DNA from: Paracoccaceae bacterium | GTDB taxonomy: Bacteria > Pseudomonadota > Alphaproteobacteria > Rhodobacterales > Rhodobacteraceae | Length of the DNA: 34,599 nt | Direction: 5' to 3' | Assembly (NCBI GenBank): GCA_011389685.1 | Contig: JAABTV010000007.1 | Coordinates: 1 to 34,599, forward strand | Shown: positions 7,931-18,777 of the stretch, piece after piece | How the letters are laid out: each line of letters opens with the position of its first letter | Position numbering within the stretch: position 1 is the stretch's first letter | Position numbers and translations under genes: made by a program | The notes under the pieces: model-generated | What the model was told of the DNA's origin: nothing | Databases searched by the model: none | What the model saw: the letters and a program-made list of their open reading frames with translations, nothing else

Positions 7931-9463
7931 TCAAAAGGACAGGGCCAGCACCGCGCCGCCCGCGCCCAGAACCACGCCACCGCCGAGCCAGAGCGCATGG
8001 ACCCAGATGGGCGTCCGGCGCCGAGGCTCGGCGGGCGGCAGGCTCTGGCGGATGAGCACGGCCTCGACCATGCCGGGCAGGCGCGGCCCGAACCGGGCCA
8101 GCACCCGCGCCGTTTTCGCCACGTCCCGGGCCAGCGCCTTGGGACCAATGGATTGCTGGATGTAGTCACCGACGATGGGCTTGGCCACGTCCCAGATGTT
8201 GAGAGTGGGCGACAGTGACCGCGCCACCCCCTCGACCACCACCATCGTGCGCTGCAACAGGATCAGTTCGGTGCGCGTCTCCATCCCGAAACGCTCCGTG
8301 ACTTCAAAGAGATAGCTCAGAAGCCGCCCCATCGAGATCTGGCTCGCATCCATGCCGAAGATCGGCTCGCCCACCACCCTGAGCGCGCGGGCGAATGCGT
8401 CCACGTCCTGATCGGCGGGCACGTATCCGGCCTCGAAATGCACCTCGGCCACGCGCTTGTAATCGCGCTGGATGAAGCCATAGAGGATCTCGGCATAGAC
8501 CCGGCGGGTATATTCGTCGATATGGCCCATGATCCCGAAATCATAGGCGATGATATCGCCATTCGCCGCGACCTTGAGATTGCCCTGATGCATGTCGGCA
8601 TGAAAGAACCCGTCGCGCAGCGCATGGCTGAGGAACAGCTGCAACACCCGCTCGCCCAGCGCGTGGCGGTCATGGCCCGCCGCGTCCAGCGCCGCGTTGT
8701 CGCCCAGCGCCACGCCCTCGGCCCAGCCCATCACCATCACCCGGCGACCCGAGAACGGCCATTTCACATCCGGCAGGCGAAAGCCCGCGTCCTCGGAGGT
8801 GTTGGCCGCGAATTCGCTGGCCGATGCCGCTTCGAGCCGCAGGTCAAGCTCGCCCTTCACCACGCCCTCGAAATGCGCGATCACGTCGCGCGGACGCAGC
8901 CGCCGCGAGGCCGGCGACAGGAACTCGATCACATCCGCAGCCAGGTAGAACGCGTCGATATCGCGTTGAAACGCCCGCTCGATGCCGGGCCGCAGCACCT
9001 TGACCGCCACGTCCTCGCTCGTGTCCCTGAGCCGGGCACGATGCACCTGCGCGATCGAGGCCGCCGCCACCGGCTCGCTGAAACTCTCGAACATCTCGTC
9101 CACCGGAAGGCCCAGCGCGTCCTGCACCGACTCGTGTGCCTTGACCATGGAAAACGGCGGCAACTTGTCCTGCAACACCCGCAGATGCTGGGCCAGCTCG
9201 TCGCCCACCACGTCGGGCCGGGTGCTCAGGATCTGCCCGAACTTGATATAGGCCGGGCCCAGCGCGCTCAGCGCGCGGGTCGCGGGCGGCATCAAAGGGT
9301 TGCCCCGCTCGCCCAGCCACTGCACCGGCCAGACCAGCGCGCGCAGCACCATCCGCATGAATTTCGGCGCCTCGAACGCATCGAGGATCACGGTCATCGC
9401 CCCGGTCCGCTCCAGCGTCGCACCGGTGCGGATCAGCCGGATGATGTTATGCGGACCCTTCAT
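7931..9463 (-). CDS. ubiB: UbiB, ubiquinone biosynthesis atypical kinase/ATPase
   Basis: 510 residues of the ABC1/ADCK/UbiB family. The diagnostic KFGQ motif is at 74-77, the alanine-rich nucleotide loop AAASIAQVH at 133-141, Lys155 in VAVKVLRPG, the catalytic-loop equivalent FFHADMHQGN and the DFG-like YDFGIMG follow. The C-terminus has a hydrophobic membrane-anchoring segment (about 480-508). UbiB supports the hydroxylation stages of ubiquinone synthesis at the inner membrane. The ATG at 9463 lies 10 bp after the ubiE stop, so ubiE-ubiB form an operon. A TTG/ATG reading 14 codons longer would overlap ubiE and was not chosen. Confidence 0.95.
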   Translation of the reverse strand: MKGPHNIIRLIRTGATLERTGAMTVILDAFEAPKFMRMVLRALVWPVQWLGERGNPLMPPATRALSALGPAYIKFGQILSTRPDVVGDELAQHLRVLQDKLPPFSMVKAHESVQDALGLPVDEMFESFSEPVAAASIAQVHRARLRDTSEDVAVKVLRPGIERAFQRDIDAFYLAADVIEFLSPASRRLRPRDVIAHFEGVVKGELDLRLEAASASEFAANTSEDAGFRLPDVKWPFSGRRVMVMGWAEGVALGDNAALDAAGHDRHALGERVLQLFLSHALRDGFFHADMHQGNLKVAANGDIIAYDFGIMGHIDEYTRRVYAEILYGFIQRDYKRVAEVHFEAGYVPADQDVDAFARALRVVGEPIFGMDASQISMGRLLSYLFEVTERFGMETRTELILLQRTMVVVEGVARSLSPTLNIWDVAKPIVGDYIQQSIGPKALARDVAKTARVLARFGPRLPGMVEAVLIRQSLPPAEPRRRTPIWVHALWLGGGVVLGAGGAVLALSF

Positions 9464-9473
9464 GCCGCGCGCC

Positions 9474-10217
9474 TCACAGCTTCCAGCCGGAATGCAGACA
9501 GGCAATGCCCATCGACAGGTTGCGGTATTTCGCCTGTTCGAACCCGGCCGCTCTCACCATCTCCAGAAAGGTCTCCTGATCGGGAAACTTGCGGATCGAT
9601 TCGACCAGATACTGATAGGATTCGCGGTCATTCGCGATCGCCTCGCCCAGGCGCGGGATGATGTTGAAGGAATAGAGGTCATAGACCTTCTGCATCAGAT
9701 CGTTGGGGATCTGGCTGAATTCCAGCACCATCAGCCGCCCGCCGGGTTTCAGCACGCGGAACGCCTCGCCGAGGGCCTCTTGCGGGCGGGTCACGTTGCG
9801 GATGCCGAACGAGATCGTGTAGACGTCGAAAACATTGTCGCCAAAGGGCAGCGCCATCGCATCGCCCACCACCCAGTCGAGACTGTGCGCCAGGTCCGCG
9901 GCCTCGGCCCGCTTGCGCCCCTCGGTCAGCATCGGCTCGGTCAGGTCGAGCACCGTCGCCTCGCCCTGCCCCGCACGGTTGAGAAAGCGGAACGCGATGT
10001 CGCCCGTGCCCCCCGCCACGTCCAGCAGCCGCTGCCCCGGATGCGGCGCGAGCCAGTCCATCATCGCATCCTTCCAGATCCGGTGAATCCCGAGGCTCAT
10101 CGCGTCGTTCATCACGTCGTATTTCGACGCGACCGACCCGAACACGCCGCGCACGCGCCCGGACTTTTCCGCCTCGGGGATATCCTGAAATCCGAAATGC
10201 GTGGTCTTCCCGGTCAT
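9474..10217 (-). CDS. ubiE: UbiE, demethylubiquinone/menaquinone C-methyltransferase
   Basis: 247 residues, close to the E. coli length. Family signature [17 protein letters not shown] at 33-49; class I methyltransferase SAM motif [12 protein letters not shown] at 64-75; the second signature ([13 protein letters not shown]...FRVLKPGG) follows; C-terminal [14 protein letters not shown] is typical of UbiE. It uses SAM to C-methylate the benzoquinol ring in ubiquinone synthesis. It is the first gene of ubiE-ubiB and is divergent from mutM, 81 bp apart, an arrangement usual in Rhodobacteraceae. Confidence 0.97.
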   Translation of the reverse strand: MTGKTTHFGFQDIPEAEKSGRVRGVFGSVASKYDVMNDAMSLGIHRIWKDAMMDWLAPHPGQRLLDVAGGTGDIAFRFLNRAGQGEATVLDLTEPMLTEGRKRAEAADLAHSLDWVVGDAMALPFGDNVFDVYTISFGIRNVTRPQEALGEAFRVLKPGGRLMVLEFSQIPNDLMQKVYDLYSFNIIPRLGEAIANDRESYQYLVESIRKFPDQETFLEMVRAAGFEQAKYRNLSMGIACLHSGWKL

Positions 10218-10298
10218 TTGGCTTGCCTTGATGCTGTCCGCCCCCTCTTATACGCGGCGTTACGCGCGCACAATGCGCCCCGATGACCGCGAGACACC

Positions 10299-11162
10299 AT
10301 GCCCGAACTGCCCGAGGTCGAAACCGTCCGCCGTGGCCTTGCCCCCTCGATGGAGGGGCAGGTGATCGCGCGCGCAGAGGTCAACCGCCCCGATCTGCGC
10401 TGGCCCTTTCCGCCCGATTTCGCCGCGCGGCTGACCGGGCGGCGTGTCGAACGGCTGCGCCGACGGTCGAAATACATCCTCGCCGATCTCGCCCCCGATG
10501 CGAACGGCGGAGAATCGCTGCTGATTCATCTCGGCATGTCGGGACGGATGACCGTCTCGGGCGACCCGCTGGGACAATTTGTCCACAGCCATCCGGCGCA
10601 TCAGAAACACGATCACGTCATCCTCGACATGGCGAACGGCGCGCGAATCACCTTCAACGATGCGCGCCGCTTCGGCGCGATGGACCTTCTGCCCACCGAT
10701 CACGCCGACGCCCATCCGCTGCTGGCGAAACTCGGCCCCGAACCACTGGGCAATGCCTTCAACGAGGATTACCTCATCGCCGCTCTGAAGGGCCGCAACA
10801 CACCCGTGAAATCCGCCTTGCTCGATCAGCGCATCATCGCGGGTCTGGGCAACATCTATGTCTGCGAGGCGTTGTTTCGCGCCCATATCGCGCCCACGCG
10901 CCGCACCAAGCGCATCTCGGCGGCGCGCGTCGCCGCGCTGGTTCCGATCATCCGCAACGTGCTGCAAGAGGCGATCGAGGCGGGTGGCTCGTCGCTGCGC
11001 GATTACCGGCAGACCAGTGGCGAGCTGGGCTATTTCCAGCACCGGTTCGACGTCTATGGCCGCGAAGGCGCGCCCTGCCGAACCCCCGGCTGCACGGCCG
11101 CGATTCGCCGCATTGTGCAATCGGGCCGATCCTCCTTTCACTGCCCGCAATGCCAAAGATAA
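10299..11162 (+). CDS. mutM: MutM/Fpg formamidopyrimidine-DNA glycosylase
   Basis: 287 residues (usual about 270-285). N-terminal PELPEVET puts the catalytic proline at residue 2 and Glu3 beside it; Lys58 is the conserved DNA-backbone lysine; the helix-two-turn-helix segment is [20 protein letters not shown] (174-193). The C-terminal zinc finger has Cys260, Cys265, Cys282 and Cys285, with Arg277 in the GRSSF hairpin. The enzyme removes 8-oxoguanine and formamidopyrimidines and nicks the abasic site. All key residues are present. It is followed after 62 bp by the enoyl-CoA hydratase. Confidence 0.97.
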   Translation: MPELPEVETVRRGLAPSMEGQVIARAEVNRPDLRWPFPPDFAARLTGRRVERLRRRSKYILADLAPDANGGESLLIHLGMSGRMTVSGDPLGQFVHSHPAHQKHDHVILDMANGARITFNDARRFGAMDLLPTDHADAHPLLAKLGPEPLGNAFNEDYLIAALKGRNTPVKSALLDQRIIAGLGNIYVCEALFRAHIAPTRRTKRISAARVAALVPIIRNVLQEAIEAGGSSLRDYRQTSGELGYFQHRFDVYGREGAPCRTPGCTAAIRRIVQSGRSSFHCPQCQR

Positions 11163-11224
11163 CTTGATCCGCACCGCCACATGGGTAAGGAATCGCCCCT
11201 AGAGCGAAACCAAGCGAAAGCGAC

Positions 11225-12007
11225 ATGACCATGGCCTTTGAGACGATCATCGTCGAAGTAGACGACCACGTCTGCCTCATCCGTCTGAACCGCCCCGATG
11301 CGCTCAACGCACTGAACGACCAGCTCCTCAGGGAACTGGCGCGGGCGATGACCGAGGCGCAGGCCAACGACAAGGTGCGCTGCATCGTGCTGACCGGCAG
11401 TGACAAGGCGTTCGCCGCCGGCGCCGACATCAAGATGATGAGCGAGAAGAGCTTTACCGATGTCTTCACCTCGGACCTCTTTACCAATGAGACCGAGGCC
11501 GTGACCCGGGTGCGCAAGCCGGTGATCGCCGCCGTGGGTGGTTACGCGCTGGGCGGGGGCTGCGAGTTGGCGATGATGTGCGATTTCATTATCGCCGCCG
11601 ACAATGCCAGGTTCGGCCAGCCCGAGATCAACCTCGGCGTCATGGCCGGGATCGGCGGCACCCAGCGCCTGACCCGCGCCGTCGGCAAGGCCAAGGCGAT
11701 GGACATGAACCTCACCGGGCGCTTCATGGACGCCGAGGAGGCCGAGCGCGCCGGGCTGGTCAGCCGCATCGTGCCCGCCAAGGAGTTGATGAAAGAGGCG
11801 ATGGGCGCGGCCCAGAAGATCGCCGAGAAAAGCATGATCGCCACCATGGCGGTCAAGGAATCGGTCAACCGCTCGTTCGAGACCACGCTGCGCGAGGGGC
11901 TCTTGTTCGAGCGCCGGGTGTTCCACGCGCTGTTCGCGACCGAGGACCAGAAGGAAGGCATGAACGCCTTCATGGAGAAACGCGAGCCGCAATTCCGCGA
12001 CCGCTGA
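11225..12007 (+). CDS. Enoyl-CoA hydratase
   Basis: 260 residues, full-length crotonase. Oxyanion-hole segments [10 protein letters not shown] and [12 protein letters not shown]; both catalytic glutamates are present, Glu114 (GGCEL) and Glu134 (QPEINLG). It should hydrate trans-2-enoyl-CoA in fatty-acid beta-oxidation or branched-chain/butanoate metabolism; the C-terminal helix region ([21 protein letters not shown]) is standard. ATG at 11225 is used, but the ATG two codons later (11231) is equally possible because the ribosome binding site is weak. It lies beside mutM as in relatives. Compare the degenerate crotonase at 1206. Confidence 0.95.
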   Translation: MTMAFETIIVEVDDHVCLIRLNRPDALNALNDQLLRELARAMTEAQANDKVRCIVLTGSDKAFAAGADIKMMSEKSFTDVFTSDLFTNETEAVTRVRKPVIAAVGGYALGGGCELAMMCDFIIAADNARFGQPEINLGVMAGIGGTQRLTRAVGKAKAMDMNLTGRFMDAEEAERAGLVSRIVPAKELMKEAMGAAQKIAEKSMIATMAVKESVNRSFETTLREGLLFERRVFHALFATEDQKEGMNAFMEKREPQFRDR

Positions 12008-12043
12008 GGGGCGGCGGCGCCAAGGCGTTTCGGGAACTCCCTG

Positions 12044-12071
12044 AGGCCGGTCACCCAAGGGTGGCCGGCCT
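12044..12071 (+). terminator. Hairpin after the enoyl-CoA hydratase gene
   Basis: AGGCCGGTCACCC (12044-12056) pairs with GGGTGGCCGGCCT (12059-12071), 13 pairs including one wobble, starting 36 bp after the stop codon. There is no T run, so it may act as a processing or Rho-assisted end rather than a classical intrinsic terminator. Confidence 0.5.
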
Positions 12072-12143
12072 GCCATGCCCGTGGCGTGCAGGAGAGCAGG
12101 GTGGGTCATGGCCTGAAGCGGACATTGCCCCAACCCTTGAGCA

Positions 12144-12278
12144 GCCGCGCAGCGCCCGACCGCGGGTGGGCGCTCCGACTGTTGAGTAGGGCACTTTATG
12201 GTGCCAGATATTCCAACGATTGTAAGGGATTGAACGTTGAATAGCGCCCGCCCAGGGGGCGGTCGGGCGCTGCGCGGC
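12144..12278. repeat. Long two-part inverted repeat element
   Basis: The 20 bases at 12144-12163 are the exact reverse complement of 12259-12278. The next 11 bases inward (12164-12174) pair with 12243-12253 with one wobble. The only interruption is a 5-base bulge (12254-12258). The arms enclose a less GC-rich loop of 68 bases that itself holds GGCAC-TTTATG-GTGCC (12190-12205). Each arm is also partly self-complementary (AGCGCCC...GGGCGCT), so alternative folds exist. No transposase frame lies inside. Confidence 0.75.
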
Positions 12279-12356
12279 GGCGCGTTTCGCGCCTCGATTC
12301 CGCGCATTGGTGCTTACCTTCGGCGTCCGCTCAAGGCCATGACCGGCCCCTGCAGA

Positions 12357-14843
<2,487 letters not shown>

Positions 14844-14880
14844 TGTTTTCCACCGGGCCGAAGGCGGGCCGGATGGCGGC

Positions 14881-15501
14881 TCAGACAAAGGGTATGACCA
14901 GCCCCACGAGGATCAGGAGACTGCCCGACACCAGGTTGAGCCGACGCAGCGCGTGCGGGCTCTGCAAAAGCCGCCGCGCCCGGTCGAGAAACAGCGCCAG
15001 ACCGAGATTTCCCAGCATCGGCACCACGGCGGAAACCGCGAGGATCGCGGCGATATCCGGCGCCGTGACGCGGGTCAGGTCGAAGAACCCGGGCAGCACG
15101 CCCATGTAAAACAGGATCGCCTTGGGATTGCCGATCACCGCCGCGACACCCACGCCGAACCCGGCCCAGAGACCCGGCCGCGTCAGGCGGCTTTCGCGTT
15201 CCGGCCGCTCGGCCGGGCGCCGGATCAGCATCAGGCCCATGACCAGGAACACCCCCGCCGCCACCCAGCGCATGAGCTCCAGCAGATCGCCATATAGCGA
15301 GAGCACCCAGGCCAGGCCGAAAATGGCGCAGAGCGGCCAGATCAGATCGCCCAGCGCGACGCCGATCGCCAGCGGCCAGGCACCTTGCATGCCCCCAGAC
15401 AGCGCGCGCGCGATCAGCGCCACCCAGACCGGGCCTGGAATGACCCAGAGCGCCGCCATGCCCCCCGCATAAAGGACAAGCGCCTCGGCTGTGACCGTCA
15501 T
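14881..15501 (-). CDS. LysE/RhtB family amino-acid exporter
   Basis: 206 residues, the usual length for the LysE/RhtB superfamily, with about six hydrophobic segments. The conserved N-terminal WVIPGPVWVALIARAL carries the family PGP motif (residues 22-24), and VIGNPKAILFYMGVLPGFFD is the second family signature. It should export a neutral or basic amino acid or derivative across the inner membrane; the substrate cannot be told. The ATG at 15501 has only a weak GGA upstream and overlaps the stop of a 42-codon frame starting in the duplicated gyrB leader (see 15498-15626), so translation may be coupled. Confidence 0.9.
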   Translation of the reverse strand: MTVTAEALVLYAGGMAALWVIPGPVWVALIARALSGGMQGAWPLAIGVALGDLIWPLCAIFGLAWVLSLYGDLLELMRWVAAGVFLVMGLMLIRRPAERPERESRLTRPGLWAGFGVGVAAVIGNPKAILFYMGVLPGFFDLTRVTAPDIAAILAVSAVVPMLGNLGLALFLDRARRLLQSPHALRRLNLVSGSLLILVGLVIPFV

Positions 15502-15626
15502 GTGGGTGATCCGGTCCGGCGCAACCGGCAGGGGCGGAATGCCCTGCTTGCCGCGTTCCGCCGGGCACCCGGGTGCGGGATCACCGGCATGTCGGTCTCA
15601 GGGTGCCGCTGCTCGTTTCCGCACAT
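15498..15626 (-). other. Possible 42-residue leader ORF in the duplicated gyrB start
   Basis: ATG at 15626 lies exactly where the gyrB start lies in the other repeat copy, with the same AAGG site. The product begins Met-Cys-Gly-Asn-Glu-Gln against Met-Ser-Asp-Asn-Glu-Gln in GyrB, then diverges into arginine- and proline-rich sequence with no recognisable domain. Its TGA (15500-15498) overlaps the ATG of the LysE-type gene. It could be a coupling leader or a meaningless remnant. Confidence 0.35.
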
Positions 15627-15695
15627 GTTCGCGCCTTGGCCGTTATCTCCGTCGTTCTCTACGCTTTCCGTTGGGGAATGTTAAGGGCAGAGGCG
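15608..15695 (-). repeat. Direct repeat, second (decayed) copy of the gyrB leader
   Basis: Ungapped match to 14756-14843. The -35 TTAACA (15684-15679) and the 17-base spacing are retained, but the -10 is TAGAGA (15661-15656) instead of TATAAG. The ribosome binding site and ATG are kept. It lies upstream of the LysE-type gene in the same orientation as gyrB. Confidence 0.8.
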
Positions 15696-15821
15696 GTTAC
15701 CCGGGCTTCGCCGGATGGCGAGAATGCGGTGCAAACCCCATGCAAAAGCCACAATCCGGCCCGGCTCTGGCGCAGGGCACGCCGCAGGGTCGAACCCTGT
15801 GCACTGTCACCGGAGACCGAG

Positions 15822-16121
15822 ATGAAAACGCCCCCGAACACCCAAGGCCACCCCGCCAAGTCCGGCGGATCGACCCCGCCCGAGCGGATGCTCTGGCATC
15901 CCGGCGAGGCGCTGGGCTTCTATGTGCTCATCGTCTTCGGCTTCGGGTTCATCATCGGGGACGGCGATTATGCCTTCGCGATGAAACTCTTTGCCCCGGT
16001 GGCGGTCCTCGGGGTCACGGTCGCCGGCCTTCAACTGGTGGTCGGCGCCACCCGGGCGCTGCGCTCCCGACAGGGGCCGCGGGACGGGGCGAGCGACGAT
16101 CCGCACCGCACGCCCGGTTAA
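15822..16121 (+). CDS. Small two-helix membrane protein
   Basis: 99 residues: a polar, proline-rich N-terminus, two predicted membrane helices (about 30-46 and 56-78) and a basic, polar C-terminal tail. GGAG lies seven bases before the ATG. I do not recognise the family. A 6-bp hairpin (CAGGGT-CGA-ACCCTG, 15786-15800) lies shortly upstream. It is divergent from the LysE-type gene and precedes the MFS gene by 224 bp. Confidence 0.6.
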   Translation: MKTPPNTQGHPAKSGGSTPPERMLWHPGEALGFYVLIVFGFGFIIGDGDYAFAMKLFAPVAVLGVTVAGLQLVVGATRALRSRQGPRDGASDDPHRTPG

Positions 16122-16154
16122 CGTCCTCGATCAACCCTTTGGCAAGGTTTCCCC

Positions 16155-16187
16155 GGCAGCCGGGCGGCAGCCGCGTGGCAGCCGGAT
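16155..16187 (+). repeat. 11-bp tandem repeat, three units
   Basis: Three consecutive 11-base units share GGCAGCCG at their start (16155, 16166, 16177), followed by three variable bases. The 11-base period is close to one helical turn. It lies in the 224-bp gap before the MFS gene. Confidence 0.6.
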
Positions 16188-16345
16188 GTCACCCCCCCTT
16201 TCCCACCGCTTTTGCCCCCGTTAACCCGGCGAAACGTTGCGTCAACCCGATCTTCATGCCTGCCCCCCTTGCAGCCCGCGATCCCGGCGCTACTCTGCGA
16301 CCAAGAGGACGCGCATTTGCCACCCCACCCAAGGAAATCAACCAG

Positions 16346-17542
16346 ATGAGCGCCCGGCTGGCCTTTGCCCATCCCGGCTTCCGGCGCTATTTCATCGGCG
16401 CGGTGGCCGGTGTGAACGGCAACTGGATCTTCCGGGTGCTGCTTGCGTGGCTGGCATGGGACGAAACCGGCTCGGCCAGTTTCGTCGGCCTCGTCGCCGC
16501 CGCCTCCCTCGCCCCGGTTGCGGTCACATCGCCGTTTTTCGGCGTGCTGACCGACCGGGTTCCGATCCTGACCATCTATCGCATCGTGTCCGCAGGTCTG
16601 CTGGTCTGCCCCACCGCATTGTTTCTCTTGATGCTCGCAAACGGGCTTGCGCCGCTGCCGATCCTTGGCATCGCGCTGCTCTTCGGCATGGTGATCTCGG
16701 CCTATCACCCGGTGCGCCAGTCGCTGGGTCCGCGGCTGGTCGATCCGCCATTGATCGGCTCGGTCGTGGCGTTGGCGGCGCTCAATTTCAATGTCGGGCG
16801 GATCATCAGCCCGGCCATCGGCGGCGCCATGATCGCGGGGCTTGGCACACTGCCCACGGCGGCGATTTCGGCCGCGCTCTTCTTGCCCCACCTTGTCATC
16901 GCCCCCACGCTATCCCCCCGGAATGTCGAGGGAAACGGTCCGCGCAAAAGCTATCTCGCCGATCTGGGCGAAGGCTTGCGGGCGGGCTGGGCGCGCTGGC
17001 CGGTGCGCCGCGCGCTGATCCTCACCGTGGTCGCCCTCGGCCCGGTGCGCGCGGTCGGGGAAATCCTCGCGCTGATCGCCGACGGGCGGTTCGAGCAGGG
17101 CGCGCAGGGGCTCGGTCTGCTCACCTCGGCGGTCGGGGCCGGCGCACTTCTGGCGGCGGTATTCCAAGTGATCGCGGGCGCGCGGCTGCTGCGTCTGCCC
17201 GCCTTGCGCTTTGGCGTGATCGCGATGGGCTTTGCCGCCACGGCGGGCCTGACCCTTGCGCCCGACTTCTGGATCGCGCTGGCGCTGGCCCCGCTGACCG
17301 GCTTTGCCGGAACCTATGTCGGCGTCTCGCTTCAGATCGGCATCCAGGCCCGGCTCGAAGACCATCTGCGCGGCCGGATCATGTCGCTCTGGATGGTGGC
17401 GGTCACGCTTTCGACCTCGGTGCTGGCCTTCCTGGTCTCGGCGCTCTCCGAGTTCTTCGGCCTCGGGGCCACCACGCTGGCCGTGCTCGGCGTGGCGGCG
17501 CTGGCGGTGATCTGGCTGGCCCTTCATCCTCCCGGCGATTGA
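16346..17542 (+). CDS. MFS transporter (DHA3/EntS-like)
   Basis: 398 residues with about twelve hydrophobic segments. The loop 2-3 signature is FFGVLTDRVPILTIYR, a variant of the MFS motif GxLxDRxGRR. The first segments (FRRYFIGAVAGVNGNWIFRVLLAWLAW) resemble the MFS_3/EntS-type exporters (siderophore or drug efflux). AAGGA lies about ten bases before the ATG at 16346; longer upstream readings run through non-coding DNA and another gene. The substrate is not deducible. It converges on the CoA-transferase gene at 17632. Confidence 0.88.
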   Translation: MSARLAFAHPGFRRYFIGAVAGVNGNWIFRVLLAWLAWDETGSASFVGLVAAASLAPVAVTSPFFGVLTDRVPILTIYRIVSAGLLVCPTALFLLMLANGLAPLPILGIALLFGMVISAYHPVRQSLGPRLVDPPLIGSVVALAALNFNVGRIISPAIGGAMIAGLGTLPTAAISAALFLPHLVIAPTLSPRNVEGNGPRKSYLADLGEGLRAGWARWPVRRALILTVVALGPVRAVGEILALIADGRFEQGAQGLGLLTSAVGAGALLAAVFQVIAGARLLRLPALRFGVIAMGFAATAGLTLAPDFWIALALAPLTGFAGTYVGVSLQIGIQARLEDHLRGRIMSLWMVAVTLSTSVLAFLVSALSEFFGLGATTLAVLGVAALAVIWLALHPPGD

Positions 17543-17631
17543 GCCACCCGATTCGGCGCGCACCGCGGGTTAAGCCCCGCTTTACCCTTTTGCGCGACAC
17601 TCCATCCCACGGCCCGGGGGCGCACAAACGC

Positions 17632-18720
17632 CTATTTGCCCGAGAGTTCGGCCAGAATCTCGTCCCGGTGCTCTCCGCGCGCCGGCGCAGCTCTGGGCTG
17701 CCACTCCGGCTGCCCGGCAAATCGCGGCGCCGGCGCGGCCTGCAACACCCCGTCCGGCGCGGCCCATGCCCCTCGCGCGGCGTTCATCTCATGCGCGGCC
17801 GCCTCGTCCGGGCTCAGCACCGGCGCGACACAGGCGTCGGTTCCCAGGAACAGCACAGCCCAGTCATCCCGGGTCTTGGCGGCAAAGATCGCCGCCAGCC
17901 GCTCGGTCGCACGCGGCCAGCGCGCGCGGTCGAACTGCTCCGCGAAATCCGCGTCATCGCCAAGCCCCAGCAAGTCAATGAAAATCTTGTAGAATTTTGG
18001 CTCCAAGCATTGCACCGACATCCAGCCGCCATCGCTTGTGCGGTAGCTGCGGCACCAATGCGGCCCGTCCAGTATCCCCTGCCCGCGCGCCTCGGGCATG
18101 GCGCCCGCCTGCCGCAGCGCCATCAGCAGGTTCATCATATGGGCCGAGCCGTCATAGATCGCCGCGTCGACCACCGTGCCCTGCCCCGTCGCCCGCGCCT
18201 GCATGATCCCCGCCAGCATCCCCACCACGAGGTAAAGCGCCCCGCCGCCGATATCCCCGACCAGCGTCGCCGGCGTCACCGGCGCATCCCCCGGCGCCCC
18301 CGCATACCAGAGCGCGCCCGACATCGAGATATAGTTGAGGTCATGCCCCGCCGCATGGCTGAGCGGGCCGTCCTGCCCCCAGCCGGTCATCCGTCCAAAG
18401 ACCAGCGCGGGGTTGATCGCGTGGCACGCTTCCGGACCGATCCCGAGCTTTTCCATCACGCCGGGGCGAAATCCCTCGATCAGCCCGTCGGCCCCGGCCA
18501 CCAATCGCCGGAACACCTTGAGATCATTCGCATCCTTGAGATCGAGCGCGATCGAGCGTTTGCCCCGGTCCAGCACCGACCGTTCCGGCACGCCCGGCGC
18601 CGGGTTGCCCGCCTTGCGATGCACCACCACCACATCGGCCCCCAGATCGGCCATCGTCATCGCCGCGAACGGCCCGGGGCCGAGCCCCTCGACCTCGATG
18701 ATCCTGATCCCTTCAAGCAT
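17632..18720 (-). CDS. Alpha-methylacyl-CoA racemase-like CaiB/BaiF CoA-transferase family protein
   Basis: 362 residues, the length of bacterial AMACR/MCR enzymes. His126 (GHDLNYIS), Asp156 (LVGDIGGG) and Glu240 (CLEPKFY) fall where MCR has its catalytic residues. The N-terminal GPGPFAAMTMADLGADVVVV is the CoA-binding signature of family III. The enzyme would epimerise 2-methylacyl-CoA thioesters, allowing beta-oxidation of branched substrates; a CoA-transferase activity cannot be excluded. GGAAGGG precedes the ATG. It lies 57 bp downstream of the TRAP large permease in the same direction, behind a hairpin, so partial cotranscription is possible. Confidence 0.9.
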   Translation of the reverse strand: MLEGIRIIEVEGLGPGPFAAMTMADLGADVVVVHRKAGNPAPGVPERSVLDRGKRSIALDLKDANDLKVFRRLVAGADGLIEGFRPGVMEKLGIGPEACHAINPALVFGRMTGWGQDGPLSHAAGHDLNYISMSGALWYAGAPGDAPVTPATLVGDIGGGALYLVVGMLAGIMQARATGQGTVVDAAIYDGSAHMMNLLMALRQAGAMPEARGQGILDGPHWCRSYRTSDGGWMSVQCLEPKFYKIFIDLLGLGDDADFAEQFDRARWPRATERLAAIFAAKTRDDWAVLFLGTDACVAPVLSPDEAAAHEMNAARGAWAAPDGVLQAAPAPRFAGQPEWQPRAAPARGEHRDEILAELSGK

Positions 18721-18741
18721 GGGCGCACCCTTCCAGGGAAC

Positions 18742-18771
18742 GGGCAGGCCGGGTTTCCGCCCGGCCCGCCC
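18742..18771 (-). terminator. GC-rich hairpin after the TRAP large permease gene
   Basis: GGGCAGGCCGGG (18742-18753) pairs with CCCGGCCCGCCC (18760-18771), one mismatch in 12, loop of six. There is no T run. It sits between the dctM stop and the racemase start and may limit readthrough. Confidence 0.5.
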
Positions 18772-18777
18772 TGCGTG

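Larger units (their letters stand above)
12008..12356. other. Gene-free structured intergenic region between echA-type gene and gyrB
   Basis: 349 bp between the converging enoyl-CoA hydratase and gyrB. I see no open frame with a plausible start on either strand, and no rpsT- or dnaA-like coding sequence. The region is full of inverted repeats: a terminator-like hairpin at 12044-12071, a long two-part inverted repeat at 12144-12278, and a GGCGCG-TTT-CGCGCC hairpin at 12279-12293. No consensus DnaA box (TTATNCACA) was found. Confidence 0.7.

Noticed and set aside
10228..10254. mutM promoter TTGATG-N15-TATACG
   Set aside because: The 15-base spacer is short and the match is modest; not strong enough to list as a feature.
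12008..12356. Replication origin or rpsT gene between the hydratase gene and gyrB
   Set aside because: No DnaA boxes and no frame with ribosomal protein S20 features were found.
15786..15802. tRNA T-arm-like sequence (CAGGGTTCGACCCTG on the minus strand)
   Set aside because: No acceptor, D or anticodon arms can be built around it on either side; it is a simple hairpin ahead of the gene at 15822.
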